A DNA stretch of 64,000 bases, from the NCBI GenBank assembly GCA_028023455.1, contig JAQFVV010000151.1, positions 2,165,097 to 2,229,096 on the forward strand, given 5' to 3'. Made by a program: the position numbers and the translations under genes. The stretch comes from Epiperipatus broadwayi. Taxonomy: Eukaryota > Onychophora > Udeonychophora > Euonychophora > Peripatidae. Positions 37,012-49,262 of the stretch are shown here, piece by piece (position 1 is the stretch's first letter; every line of letters starts with the position of its first letter). The notes under the pieces were generated by a model. It searched no databases. It had not been told where the DNA came from and saw only the letters and a program-made list of their open reading frames with translations.

Positions 37012-37410
37012 CATGATCACCATCTCTTATACTAGCACATAATTGTTTATAAACAAGGCAAAATTCTCCATACAATAGTGCCACCCTGTGCCAACCAGAG
37101 TAATCAATGGATGCCAGAAGGCTTGTGCATAAAATCCTATTTAATGCCTACTCATCCAATATCCCCAGACTAGTTTCTGGCTTGTGGCCTTCGTCAGTGA
37201 GGAGCTTTGGATCTGAGAGCACTGCACCTAGATCTTAGGATCTAATGCAACGCTCCAGCAAACACCTTTTATCTCTACTTAACTATAAAACTATGAGAAT
37301 GAAATTGAAAACACAATAATATTTTCAATCTAAGCCTTCTGGCATTCATTGATTACTCTGGTTGGCACAGGGTGGCACTACTGTATGGAGAGTTGCGCCT
37401 TGTTTATATT
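37012..37410. repeat. Family B fold-back element
   Basis: ATCACATGATCACCATCTCT near the start, CAAGGCAAAATTCTCCATAC with its inverse TATGGAGAGTTGCGCCTTG at the end. Internal GTTTCTGGCTTGTGGCC and GGATCTGAGAGCACTGCACC segments are shared with the 42.7-kb copy. Confidence 0.8.
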
Positions 37411-37804
37411 GTTTATCTTTTATACCTTTACAGAAATATGAACTGGTTCCAATATCAATGAATTTTTCTGTCTAAACTCCAGATAAATTTATTTTAATAA
37501 AAATACAACATCTAAAATCAAATAAAATTAAAATCTTTAATTATAAAATTAAATTACAAGAAATAAAAAACAAATATATCAAAGTGAAAATAATTTGGCA
37601 ATTGATAGAATTCAATCATTAAATAGATCAACATCAAGCTATTATTACAAAACATGATTTAAAAAAAAAATGATAAAATTTCAAAGCATTCACAATTATT
37701 TTAGGAACTATAAATATATTCTTTTTTTTACATTAAAAAAAACTCATAAAATTCAAAAATGCTAATAATTTATGAAACAATTGTAAAAAGCTGAAAAATA
37801 ATGA

Positions 37805-37895
37805 ACAAGGAGGGTTGGTGGCCAAGTGATCAGCACAGCTGCCTTACAAGAAGTTGTCCCGGATTTGCAGGTTCACTTCCCGGCCGATGTTTTGA
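37805..37895 (+). repeat. tRNA-derived SINE head
   Basis: GGTGGCCAAGTGATCAGCAC resembles an A box with tRNA D-arm, and GCAGGTTCACTTCC a B box, spaced about 40 bases apart as in tRNA-derived SINEs. The ends do not pair into an acceptor stem, so it is not a tRNA gene. The SINE body beyond about 37895 is not delimited. Confidence 0.65.
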
Positions 37896-38317
37896 TACAT
37901 GGAAAAAGGAGGAAGAACCATGTCGTTATATATTACAAAAGCTACTACCATAAAAATTATAACTTTTTTTTTTCCACAAAAACTTTTTTTTTTTTTAAAT
38001 AAAATTTAGTCTATATATTTCTAAGAATTTAAAACACCAAAATAAAAGCATTACTGTTGTTTTTAATTTTTTTTAATATATCAAATAAACAATAAATTTC
38101 ATTTTACAACTTTTTAAATCTTTTTTTTTATAAAAAAATAGGCACAACATAAGAATGAAAAATCTATTTAAAAAATTCAATTTTTGAAATATTTTTAAAA
38201 ATCAAAAACATTTAAAATTACAAATGCAAAATTGTCTCATGATTATTTCCCCTCTCCCTCAATTCAAAAATTCTGCATAACAGTATATAATTAAGAATGT
38301 TACAAATACATATTTAC

Positions 38318-38399
38318 CTGTTTATTTCTAATTGCTCCTTGTTATCAATATCAAATGGAAAATTTAATGAATTTGATCGCGATCTTCCACTTTTAATTA
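38318..38399 (-). CDS. MAP3K19: Exon F: linker exon
   Basis: 82 nt, phase 1 in, phase 2 out. Reads IKSGRSRSNSLNFPFDIDN followed by KEQLEIN. The acceptor is TTCTTTTTAAG and the donor ACAG|GTAAAT. A competing acceptor ten bases downstream (AAAAG) would break the frame. The RSRSNSLNF segment resembles a basophilic-kinase or 14-3-3 type site, which is inference. Confidence 0.75.
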
Positions 38400-38763
38400 C
38401 TTAAAAAGAAAATAAAACATTAATAAAAAATGGAGAGAGAAAAACAATCTTAAATTTAAAATAGTTTTATTTTTATTATCAAAATTAAAATAAATTATAT
38501 AATTATATTAAAACATAAATACACACAATAAAAGAAAAAAAAAGTATTTAAATATAATTCACTAATTTCATAATTTGACTTTTTTGTAAAAATTGGAAAA
38601 CAGAAAAAAAGACAATTGTAAAAAAAACATAGAAAATAATTTCTAACTATAAAAAACAGATAAATTGCAAAAGGATAACTATATAAGAGAAGAATAAGAA
38701 AATAAATATAAAAGATAAAAATACAAAATAGGAAAATTTAAATATCAATAAGACTTTATTCAA

Positions 38764-39348
38764 ATGGAAGTCAATCTCCGATAATGTGCTATTTCTTAAA
38801 TATTACTATATATACTACATAAGTTATTTCTTAAATATTATAAATCTCTGTGCACTCTCCTGCCGGTAAGAATTTAAAAAACTTAAGTGAATCACTTAAG
38901 TTTAGAGCATACATTCTATATACACCAACTCTTACAGACCATGCTTAAATCACTTGAGTCTATTGTGTGCCTGATGTTATAATCAAATATTCAATTGTAC
39001 AAATCTATTTAACCCATCGCAGAAGAAAGACAGTCTCATTTTTAACCACCTATGATTAGACAAACATGACTTATAAATGTAAACTTATTATCATAGATGT
39101 TTAAAAATGACACTGTCTTTCTCCTGTGATGGGTTAAATAGATTTGCACAATTGAATATTTGATTATAACATCAGGCACAAATAAACTCAAGCCTTGATT
39201 TAAACATGATCTGTAAAAGTTGGTGTATATAGAATGTACACTCTAAACTATTCACTTAAGTTTTTTAAATTCTTATCAGCGGAAGAGTGCGCAGAGATTT
39301 ATATTATTTAAGAAATAGTGCATTATCGGAGATTGACTTCCGTTTGAA
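38764..39348. repeat. 585-bp fold-back element with ~270-bp arms
   Basis: Begins GGAAGTCAATCTCCGATAAT and ends with its inverse. Arms stay similar far inward (GGGTTAAATAGATTTG, TTGATTATAACATCAGGCAC, TATATAGAATGTACA). One arm carries an extra internal duplication, TTATTTCTTAAATATTA, at about 38789-38840. No coding content. Confidence 0.9.
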
Positions 39349-39349
39349 T

Positions 39350-40480
39350 AATTTCAAAGTTTTCAGCGCTTTATAGTAATAGGTTTATATCAAAAAGACA
39401 TAAAAAAATAAAAGTACAAAGAATAAAACAATATAAAGAAAGAGCCACATAATTGAACAAAAAATAGCATATGAGTGTATAGATATTACAAAAGGGGAGA
39501 AAAAGTTATGTAAAAACTTAACATTGATAAAAGTAATAACAAAACAAAAAGATTTATAAGCCACTATTACATACCAAAAACAAGAAAATGCAAGATATTT
39601 AAATTCTATTTCACTTAAAATCGATATGATTCAACATTTATTCAGCAAAAGGTAAAGGAGTTATTTAATATAATAAACAAGTATCAAATTTCTAATAAAG
39701 AAAAATATCAGAGCCCTCAAAATATTTGCCAGCTTCAAAGCAGTTTGGAAAAGACAGAATGGACACATGCATACAAATTATTTAGAAAAGGTTAAAACTA
39801 TATAAAATATGAACTCAATTCTAAAAGATTAAAATTTTTTGTTTTTCTAGAATTGTAAAAATCGACAAACTTATCGGAGTCCACCATCGGATAAGCATTT
39901 GAGACGTCTCAGAAGTATAGATGAGTTGAAATTGAGTAAAGTGAGCACTCAACTGGCCTCATGACTGCATTAATCAGAACAATAGAAAAGTAAGAATGCA
40001 CTGCTTTAGTTATCATTTGATAAACAATGTTAAATATAAATATTCCTGGAACCATTAATTTTAATAGATATACGCTCGTTATATTTGTCACTTTCTACAT
40101 TCTGGAAAGGATTGCAAAAACAGTCACAAGGTAATACAAGAATGAAAAAAGGCGTTGAAATATCCTGAAAATGCATTATTTAAGTAAATTATTTGCTTTG
40201 ATAGCTGGAAAAGCGAGCGGGATCAATAACCAATGAAAGACTTTTAAAAATTAAAAGGAACCAGACTGTTAGCATTGCTGCATAATTAGCTTACTAAAAG
40301 TAACACCTTTCTCCCCTTTTGTTATAAACATTTTTTTTGAGATCAAATTCTTTTCTACAATGATTTCCTCTCTTTCTCTTTTATTTCCTCGATCGATTCG
40401 CTCAGTATTTCAGTCAATACTTTCAGTAGCAAAATATTTCACTCTTACCATGGTTTTTCCACTTAGTATAAACTTTAACA
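39350..40480. other. Unexplained intronic stretch
   Basis: A-rich DNA. No exon, RNA gene or repeat end identified on either strand. Confidence 0.35.
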
Positions 40481-40484
40481 ATCA

Positions 40485-41035
40485 ATAGTTGCCATACGGT
40501 AATGCTTAATAAATTCTTTATCCAGTGCTATCCTATCTAATATTTCTACATTAGTTTCTAGCTTATGACTTTTATCAATGAGAGCTTATGGATCTGAGAG
40601 CAATGCATCTGGAGATTCTGGATCTAATGCACCTACCTCTATGTTTTATTATCAAGCTATCAGCCCAAATTGAAAACATGTTTTAATCCAGGCCAATTTA
40701 CCTGCATAATCATATGGATCTGAAGCCTGTTTGATATTTATATATTAAAGTGGCTTTAGTTTTTTTTAAGATCTATGGACACCTTTATCCTTTGGCCAGG
40801 TTTGATATAAAACCAACAATACATCACATGACCCCAGCTTGCCTAATGTTGTTTAATAGCAAATTTTTCTCTCACCACCACTGGATAGGAGTTTACTAAC
40901 AACTACCATCTGGCATCTATTGATGACCAAATATTATATTAAGTGGCATGACTGTGGTGGGGTGAAAAAGAATTTGCTACCGAACAGCACTATGTAAACT
41001 GGGGTATGTGATGGTTCACTGGTTTCATTCAATAC
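40485..41035. repeat. Diverged family B-like element
   Basis: Contains TTAGTTTCTAGCTTATGACT and GGATCTGAGAGCAATGCATC, close to internal family B segments, plus a CATCACATGACC-like motif near 40812 and a paired GTAGCAAATT type inverted segment (GCAAATTTTTCTCTCACCAC against TGGGGTGAAAAAGAATTTGC). Confidence 0.55.
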
Positions 41036-41039
41036 CTCT

Positions 41040-42685
41040 AATTTAACTTCCACTCTTGTAAATAAATATTAAAAATGCTCTCCTGATTCAATTCTTAAAG
41101 ATCTAAGAAAATAAATAATCAGAATAAATTAAAAAAAGGATGGGACAAAGAATAGTTTTTAGAAGACAGGTAGTACTTGTTCCCCTTAATGATACATCAA
41201 AAAAATATTTAGGTGACAGTCTATCTTTTAATATTTTTGAACAATAAAAAAAATATTTTTTATCTAAATATATATATAAAATATATAAATAAACTTATTT
41301 ATCACAAAAATTGAGGAAGGGGAGGGGGAATGATATTAAGAGAAGGGAGTCAAATCCTTGAAATTGACTATAGAGTAAAAATAGTCGAAATGTTAATATA
41401 TACATCAAATAAAGTTTTTGAAAAGAAAAGAAGTGTTTTAATTATAGAATTATATGGCTATATGTAATGTATATTTTGAAAAGAAAAAAAGGATTGAGTC
41501 GTGATTAGAAACAGAAGTAAATAATTATTTTATTATCTGTAATTACACTGTAAACAGGTAGGAAAGCAGAATTTAAACAGCCACCATCTGGTATAAAGAC
41601 CTTTCCAATAGTCCCTCATAAAGAAATGGTGAAAGAGGCGGCAGGGATTACCCGGGCACTATCAAATAGTGATGGCTCAAGAAGTTTTCTATTTTTGGTG
41701 TATCCTCTACCCAAGAATACATAGATATCCATTCACTAAACAAAATCGGATAGTAAGCTAGACTGAATATCTTAAAAAATATTCCAAGCATATTGAAAAA
41801 ATTTTCAATTTTAGAAACTTGTATTCAAACTCAGGTCCAAGTATGAAGGCAGAGGAACTATTGTAGCAACACTATAAAGGTGATAAATTACATTCTTTAT
41901 GAGATTCATGTAAAATTATAAAATGCTGTAAACATAGTGAGTAGGATTTTGAAATTCCATGTTCAAAATAATAAATTTTGAAGTGAAAGATTGCATATTA
42001 TTACATATGTCCATTATTTAACTGATCATCTGATATGAAAAGTCATTTAAATTGTTATGATTAATATGGATGAATTTTTTTAATAAATAATTCTCATTAG
42101 TGTTTCTGAAAAAAAGGAAATGATTTTAATTACAAACAATTAAAATTATTACCATATCCAAAAATTTTTTAATTAAATCTTAGGTGTTTAAAAGCTAAAG
42201 ATAATGAAAGAAGTAAGATTACTGGACAGTTGAATCACATTTCTGTTAATGTCTTTTTTATACAGCAATAAATTAAGCGGCCGTTAGTGGTTTTGATCAC
42301 TAATCATTCATTTAAAAAAAAAAAAAAGTTCAATGAATCAGATGAAATAAATAGCCTAATGTTCTGCTGTTAATTTGTCAGGAAACAAGACATATAATAA
42401 ATGAACATTTCCTAATGTTTTATGAAAATATATTTTGTATAATAAAAATATTAAGGAAACTCTATTTAAATACTGTTGCATATGTGACTATATAAAAATA
42501 CATATATTAAGTCTGAAAAAATTTGAGCAAGTGCTTTAGAGATAACCCCCTCTAGCATCAAAGAAAAGAATTAATCCACTTTTTGTCCAAGATTCAATAC
42601 CTTATAGAGATAGTAAGTTATCTATTAGAAAGTGGATTGTTTTTTTCTCATTTGCAATGTAGATGACATTGATACTAAAAAGTTT
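41040..42685. other. Unexplained intronic stretch
   Basis: AT-rich apart from a GC-richer patch at about 41575-41720 that may be an old repeat. No exon seen. Confidence 0.35.
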
Positions 42686-42689
42686 TACA

Positions 42690-43225
42690 TTAAAACAGGC
42701 AAAACTCTCCATACAGTAGTGCCACTCAGTGCAAGCCAGAGTAATCAATGGATAACCAGAAGCCTTGTGCATAAAATATCTATCTAATGCCTACTCATCC
42801 AATATCCCCAGACTAGTTTCTAGCTTGTGGCTTTCATCAGTGAGGAGCCTTGGATCTGAGAGCACTGCATCTAGATCTTAGGATCTAATGCAACCCTTCA
42901 GCAGTCACCTTTTATTTCTAATTAACTACAAAACTATGAGAATAAAATTGAAAACACAATAATGTTTTCAATCCAAGCTCATTAGCTTATATAGTCATAT
43001 AGGTCTAAACTCAGTTCAGTACCCATGCATTTTGGTGTCTTTGATTCTTTAATAACCATAGCCACCACTATCCTATTAGGCAGGATTGGTATTAAACCAC
43101 TAAACATCACATGATCACCATTTGTTATGCTTGCACTGAGTTGCACTACTGTATGGAGAGTTTTGCCTGTTTTAATAACAGTTATGAGCAAGCATAAGAA
43201 ATGGGGATCATGTGATGTTTGAAGG
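42690..43225. repeat. Family B fold-back element, long copy
   Basis: Left: AAACAGGCAAAACTCTCCAT; right: its inverse, then GATCATGTGATGTTTGAAGG. CACTAAACATCACATGATC also occurs inside at about 43098. Contains the full CAGTGAGGAGCCTTGGATCT segment. It appears to be a composite of two overlapping copies. Confidence 0.75.
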
Positions 43226-44291
43226 TATTACATTGATATAGCCATCATGGGCAAGTTTATTGCCCAAATTATTAAATCCTATGTACAACAGTGAATGAAA
43301 ACAATTGGAGGGCAAGAATTAATAAGACACTAAAGTGATAAACTTAATCATTATTGATAATAATTTGCCAAATCTAAGCACAATTTATTCGGGCTTCTTA
43401 ATATTTAAAAATACACCAAAAATTTTACAAGCGACTTGATTTTTTTTTTAAAAAAACCCTTTATATTATTGTGCTAGTCCCAATTAAATTGAAATTCCAT
43501 TATTTTTAAAAGAATTTATTTCAGTTTTTTGTTTATTTCTGAAATTCTTAATATATATATATATCATATAGATATATGTGTGCACATATACACTAAAAAC
43601 AATAACATTATTTACAACCAACGAAGGATCTCCTTGATTAACCAATGACAATCAATAAAATTTTTATATCAATGATATTGGGTAATGTCCTATTTTTAGG
43701 TCTAACTATTTATGTCTGTGGCTCTTCAAACTACTTCCTCTTGAACTTAGTTAATAATATTTTCCACCTCACGTGTATAAGTTATACTCTAAGAAGTTAT
43801 TTAAGAACCACAGAATACTATGGACAAATGGTATTTTCCCATTGCCTTATATCTTCAAATCATAATTTTAGACTGCACATTGTTAATATGATTTTAATGA
43901 TTACATAAATAATTTTATGATTTATCAAATATGTATTGCTAAAAATATAAAGCTATGTCATGAACAAACTGGTCCAAATATGGTCGCTAAAACAATTTAT
44001 TAAATGAAATTCCCAGAGAATCATTTAAAGTATAAATTGCATAGCTTACCTTTTTATATCAATGCCAGTCGATTTTGTCAGATGTCTGACTAAATAGATC
44101 ACCATCTAATAAAAGGTTGGGTATTATTTACAGTTTTATTTAAATAATTCTTTGGGAATCTTGTTTGTAAATTGTCACAGTAATATAGTCGGATTTTGTT
44201 CGTTCTGTAAAATAAATATGTATGTAAAGTGTATGTATATGTGTATGTAAAGTGTATGTATATGTCTATACATATAGACATTCAAACTTAC

Positions 44292-44533
44292 CATGTTTTT
44301 TTAAAGATCTTTTGATCAATTTGAGATTCTCTTTATTTAAGGACTCTAAAAAATCTGATGTTGAAGTACTTCGAATTTCTAAATCTCCTTCAAAAATAGA
44401 CAATTTGGTCTGATGCTCTGGGATTGGTGTGAGTTTGTTTTGCGATATTCGTGTTGAATTCCTATTTGTTCTTTTTGTGATTGATGAAGTTGATGGTAAA
44501 CGAACTACAGAGGACTTTTTTGTGGGAGAATTT
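44292..44533 (-). CDS. MAP3K19: Exon E: Ser/Thr/Lys-rich linker exon
   Basis: 242 nt, phase 2 in, phase 1 out. Low-complexity basic sequence rich in Ser and Thr (RLPSTSSITKRTNRNSTR), ending in a likely helix, LESLNKENLKLIKRSLKKHG. Acceptor TTGTTACCAG, donor CATG|GTAAGT. No recognised domain; probably disordered and a phosphorylation target by composition, which is inference only. Confidence 0.8.
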
Positions 44534-44629
44534 CTGGTAACAATAAATACATACATAAATTTGATTAATTAAATCAATAAAAAAAAAAAAGGAAATAGAC
44601 TTTTTGTCTCTGATGATTCATAAAAAGTT

Positions 44630-44720
44630 TAAGCACCAAAAGTGACTGAGCTGGGTCCAATCTGTAGATTTTAAGCATTGGAGACCGCCACTCTATCACT
44701 GCACCAAATCATGAAGAGCA
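44630..44720 (-). repeat. Possible tRNA-derived SINE head
   Basis: On the minus strand TTGGTGCAGTGATAGAGTGG resembles an A-box D-arm region; a degraded B-box-like AGATTGGACCC follows about 30 bases on. Weaker than the 37.8-kb case. Confidence 0.4.
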
Positions 44721-44824
44721 ATTAAAATCAACAATAAATAATAAGTAAATATGTTTTAATTCAATCTTCATGTAATAAAAATCCAAAAAGAATGTAAAGA
44801 AGTAAACATAAACACATCCTTATA

Positions 44825-45165
44825 GGAGGCTAAACTCTCCATACAGCAGCACCACTCAGTGCAAGCCAGAGTAATCAATGACTGCAAGAGGGTTTGTGCA
44901 TAAAATTTCTATCTAGTGCCTACTCATTCAATATCCCCAGACTAGTTTCTAGCTTGTGGCTTTCATCAATGAGGAGTCTTGGATCACTGGTAAAATCCAC
45001 AAGCTGGGGATATTGGATGAGTAGACACCAGATAGAGAGTTTATGCACAAACCTTTTTGCATCGATTGATTACTCTGGCTTGCACTGAGTGGTGCTACTG
45101 TATGGAGAGTTTAGTCTCTGTGTAAACATAAGGAATGGTGATCATGTAATGTTTAGTGGTTTAAC
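44825..45165. repeat. Family B fold-back element
   Basis: GAGGCTAAACTCTCCATACA at the left pairs with TGTATGGAGAGTTTAGTCTC at the right; ends in GATCATGTAATGTTTAGTGG. Internal arms pair across TTCATCAATGAGGAGTCTTG. Confidence 0.8.
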
Positions 45166-45676
45166 ATCCTTATAGGCTTCTATCCAAATACCTATCCAGA
45201 CTGCTTGCTCATTTGTTTCTAATAAATATTTTCTCTTTCCTTAAAACGATCTATAATTTTTATTTGTCTTTTTGTTTTTGCATTCTCTCTTCTTTCAAAA
45301 CACAATATTTTAATCCCTCTGTCATCTCTCAGAAAAGATATTCTTAATTACCTTTACTTTCATTCTACATCAATATTTCCAATTTTTTTAGATATCTTTT
45401 TAGCTAGCAATTTCTTTGATCTATGATGAATAAATATTTCAAATAATACAAAAAACAAAAACAAAATTTAATCTCTATTAATCTGCTATTAAAATGACCT
45501 TCAGAGTATTGCTATTCTAACACTTCAATTTTATTTTCTCCTATCTCAAAACCTAATTTTCTAAATATTTTTATATAATCACTAAATATTCATTCATTTA
45601 AGACAATCCCTCTGTTTTTGTAATCATTCACCTCCTATTATTTTTGTTTCATAACTATAAAACCGTTACTCAATCT

Positions 45677-45804
45677 TTCATTTCAAATTATTCGGAAAAA
45701 TGTATGTACACAAATTGTTTACCAGTAAAAAAATGTCTGGTTCATTTCAAATTATTCGGAAAAATGTATGTACACAAACTGTTTACCAGTAAAAAAATGT
45801 CTGG
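45677..45804. repeat. 64-bp tandem duplication
   Basis: Two units (45677-45740 and 45741-45804), each with TTCATTTCAAATTATTCGGA and CCAGTAAAAAAATGTCTGG; one base differs (AAATTG against AAACTG). Very recent by identity. Confidence 0.93.
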
Positions 45805-45809
45805 TTCTG

Positions 45810-46270
45810 TCTCCAAACATCCTGCAGTGCCATCTCTGAATTAATGCATGTACTTCGCAAAGAAGTAGTTTAACTATTCACACAAAATGTTTGAATCATG
45901 TATCGTCACATGAAATATGACAATGTCTTTCATATTTTGACCTGTGACGGAACAACACGCTAACATGAAATTTGGTTTTGATTTGGACATAACTGCTACT
46001 GAAGTGTTTAAAATGATTTAAATTGAATATGGCCATGAAGTCATAAGCAAAAAGAACATTTTCAAATACTTTGCAAGATTTCGTGATGGCTGGGAGAGCG
46101 CTGAAGATGATCTACGAAGTATGAAACATATCACATTTCTAAGATGCGATCTAGGTATACTAGCACCATAACATTTTTTTAGTGAACCACTATGTTATAC
46201 ATGCATTAATTCAGAGTTGGCGCTGCAGTCAACTTGGAAAAGAAACTAATCACTTTTCATGGGACATACT
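45810..46270 (+). pseudogene. Internally deleted mariner element with transposase N-terminus
   Basis: Near 45965-46130 the plus strand encodes, with stops, a mariner transposase N-terminal helix-turn-helix: MKFGFDLDITATEVFKMI, then EYGHEVISKKNIFKYFARF, then RDGWESAEDDLRS. The ITATEVFKM, KKNIFKYFARF and ESAEDDLRS words match the classic mariner pattern (TATETF, SRTQVFEWHKRF, ESVEDDPRSGRP). Inverted ends share CTGCAG, GCCA and CTGAATTAATGCATGTA (about 45820-45852 and 46198-46232). The catalytic part is deleted. Confidence 0.75.
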
Positions 46271-47470
46271 GTTTATTTCCGTATAATATCCAAGATGAGC
46301 GAAAAATTACTTTAAAAAGTTTATAAGGCGAGTTTTACTTAATCCAACTAATAACTTTTTTTTTTATTTACAAATTGATAGTAAAATAAATAATCACAAT
46401 AAAAAATAGTAAAAAAAAATCAGCGTATGTCTTGTATAATAGATTGCCCCATGCGATCTAGTATAGTAATAGAAAGAGACTCTAGAGTTTAAGGTCCATG
46501 CATCATGACCCCATTCTGCCCGCCCCAGGGCTCAAAATTCTTATAATCTTTCAAGCAATAAATTATTTAGTTATTATTTATTTATAAGATTTTTTTTTGA
46601 CATATTTCATGGTGCTGTAAAATCAAACAAAAGATGAATGGATGAAAGAAGGAAGGGTGTTGCATGATGTGGAAAACAGAGGTTGGAAATCATAGAAGAT
46701 GGATGGAGACATCTTCATCCTGCAATGAATCAATAATGATTGAAAATGCAGATGATGACATATATATATAAAATAAACTCTAATGTCATACTGTAGGCGA
46801 TTAAAGATATCCCTATTTATATTTCTGGAATATGGCACTAAAAACTTTTTCAATTTCATAAATGAACATCATGAAAGATTATTACTTTTATACTAACTGC
46901 TAAATATACTCATACAAAGATAAAAAAATATTTAATATCACCAAATAACTGTTATTTACTTTTCAGTTTCTCTTCATGTACTGGTTTCTTTGTAAATAAA
47001 ATATTTTTTAACTCTAAGTCTCTCTCTCTCTATATATATATTATAAAAGATATATTGCCTGGATTGTTCTATTTATGATACAAACATTTTGACAGTATCA
47101 CATCTTCCATTAAGGAATCCCTTATTTTTTTTAAAAAACATGTAAGCAATAACATATATAACAAGATTAAAGATTCATAAAGAAAAAGTAGGAGTTGACA
47201 AAGATGAGAAAATCAATATAAAATCAACAGGTATTCTGATTAATGGGTTTAATTACTTGCAGCATCATTATAATGATTTTTTAAAACTATTTCTTTCCCA
47301 TACGTGGACGAGCTGAAATGTCGGTACAATAATAATGTTAATTATACATAGATGAACAAGGACAATATACCTTTTATATCTACTGCACATAAAAAATCCT
47401 TTTTTGTTTTAATATATATATAAGCATAATAATGGTCAAGGTTAAATGGACTTATAAGTAATCATAATAT
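46271..47470. other. Unexplained intronic stretch
   Basis: AT-rich with a short (CT)n(TA)n tract near 47020-47042. Short minus-strand frame at 46623-46859 not supported. Confidence 0.35.
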
Positions 47471-47479
47471 TTAAACAAT

Positions 47480-47588
47480 CTCAATATCAATCAACAATTT
47501 CAAACCGTTGTCAAGGCAACCTCCTTATTGTTAAAAGGAGGTTGCCTTGACAACAGTTTGAAATTGTTGTTTGTTATTGATATTGTCT
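47480..47588. repeat. Hairpin with ~47-bp arms
   Basis: GTTGTCAAGGCAACCTCCTT at the left and AAGGAGGTTGCCTTGACAAC at the right enclose an 11-base spacer; the pairing continues outward through CAACAATTTCAAAC and AATATCAAT. Related fragments (CTGTCAAGGTAAC, TTGCTTTGACAATAGATTG) occur at 47700-47930. Confidence 0.85.
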
Positions 47589-48419
47589 AAATGTTGACTG
47601 GGTTTGATATATATATATATACTATTAATACCCATAAATGCACATAGCTAATTAGTTATCATATCTAAATCACATTACCATAGCCAATGCTTAAAACAAA
47701 CACAATCTGCTGTCAAGGTAACATTCAGATAATAAAAGGAAATTCATTTATTGTCAGGGTCTAAAATCTTAAAAAGACCATGAGTAACATCTGATGACTA
47801 AACTAGATTGAGATTAAAACTATCTAAAAGTTTTATATGAACTTTAGTAAACAAGCTACTATTTGCTTAGACTCTGATAACAAATGAATTTCTACTTATT
47901 ATCGGAGTGTTGCTTTGACAATAGATTGTCGATACTCTATTGGTTTATTTTAAGCACTAACTATGGTGTTGTGATTTACACATATAATCTTCAGCCTTGA
48001 TCTACGAACCAAATGCTGTTGATAAACATTTCAGCATATCCTCTTTACTAGACTGCTTAGTCAATGCACAACAGACATTTGCAGCATTAACTGTCCCAGA
48101 AGGATTAACAGATCTAGTAAGTTTGCAAGTAAGGGTAAAATTCATTACAGTCTAGATGTAAAGATACCTTCATTTATATACAACCTAATTCTAATTTTCA
48201 TGGTCAAATCTCTTTCTTACTAATTTTGAAGCTCATACGAATGAAGAATTTTAAGTCAAAATATTTGTGATATAATAAATTCAATGTTATTTTCAACTTT
48301 ATATATCATCTCCAGTCATGATTAATAAACCAAATGATGTTAATAAATACTGAAACACATCTCACTTAACTAGATTACTCAGCCACTGCAAAATGACCAT
48401 TAGCATGCTCTGGATATAA

Positions 48420-48545
48420 ATATACAAACAAAATATCCGTTAATTAAAAACTATTGTAAATAATAATACAGCCTTTTAATCTGCAGAAGTACTTTTGGTT
48501 AATTTCTTAGCCCTCTTCAACTGTCATTAAATTAAAAAAACATAA
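48420..48545. repeat. Family A hairpin, single end
   Basis: Contains TTTTAATCTGCAGAAGTACT and TTGGTTAATTTCTTA as in the 21.3-kb copy, ending at TCATTAAATT. The other arm is missing or beyond recognition. Confidence 0.6.
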
Positions 48546-48814
48546 AAGAGGCAAACATCATCAAATCAAATACCACGAATCCCGAATTGTTAGCAGTTTG
48601 TCTATTAATTATATTCACTTTATTTCTATTTATTAAAATTGTCTCCTTAATTTGTTTTTTATTATAATTTCTCTCTTCGTGAAGAATCTTAATACTTTCA
48701 ATATCAAACTTAAATTTATATTCACATATCCTTTCATGATCCAAGAAAATCACTATTATTTTTATTTTTCACATGCTTGTATAACAATTTATGCTCCTTT
48801 AATTTTTTTTCAAT

Positions 48815-49262
48815 ACTGCACCTCGATTCACCTATATATGATAACATATGTCCACAAAAAATTTGATAAACAACATTACCTTGCTACTTGACTTATATGA
48901 CATTTTTAGAATTATTCACTAAGTTATTTACCTTATTTGTAACACAAAATGAAACATTAAACACATTCTTATATATATATCCTGAAAAATTTTTACTTCA
49001 GCATTTGAAATATATGGAATATCTTTTTATTATCAATCTTCAATTCCTATAAATCATTACGATTCTTTTCAAATTGACAGTGAAATTTTTTAAGGATATA
49101 CATAAGGATGTGTTTAATGTTTCATTTTGTGTTACAAATAACGTGAATTACTTAGTGAATAATTCTAAAAATGTCATATCTATCACGTAGTAAAGTAACA
49201 TTGTTTATGTAAATTTTTGGGGATGTATGTTATCATATATAGGTGAATCTTTATAGGATAAT
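48815..49262. repeat. Fold-back element with ~185-bp arms
   Basis: Left arm 48815-49000 and right arm 49075-49262 are inverted copies: ATTCACCTATATATGATAAC against its inverse near 49230, TTTAGAATTATTCACTAAGT against ACTTAGTGAATAATTCTAAA, and TGTAACACAAAATGAAACAT against its inverse near 49115. Confidence 0.85.

Noticed and set aside
37805-37895. Functional tRNA gene
   Set aside because: A- and B-box words are present, but the ends do not form an acceptor stem.
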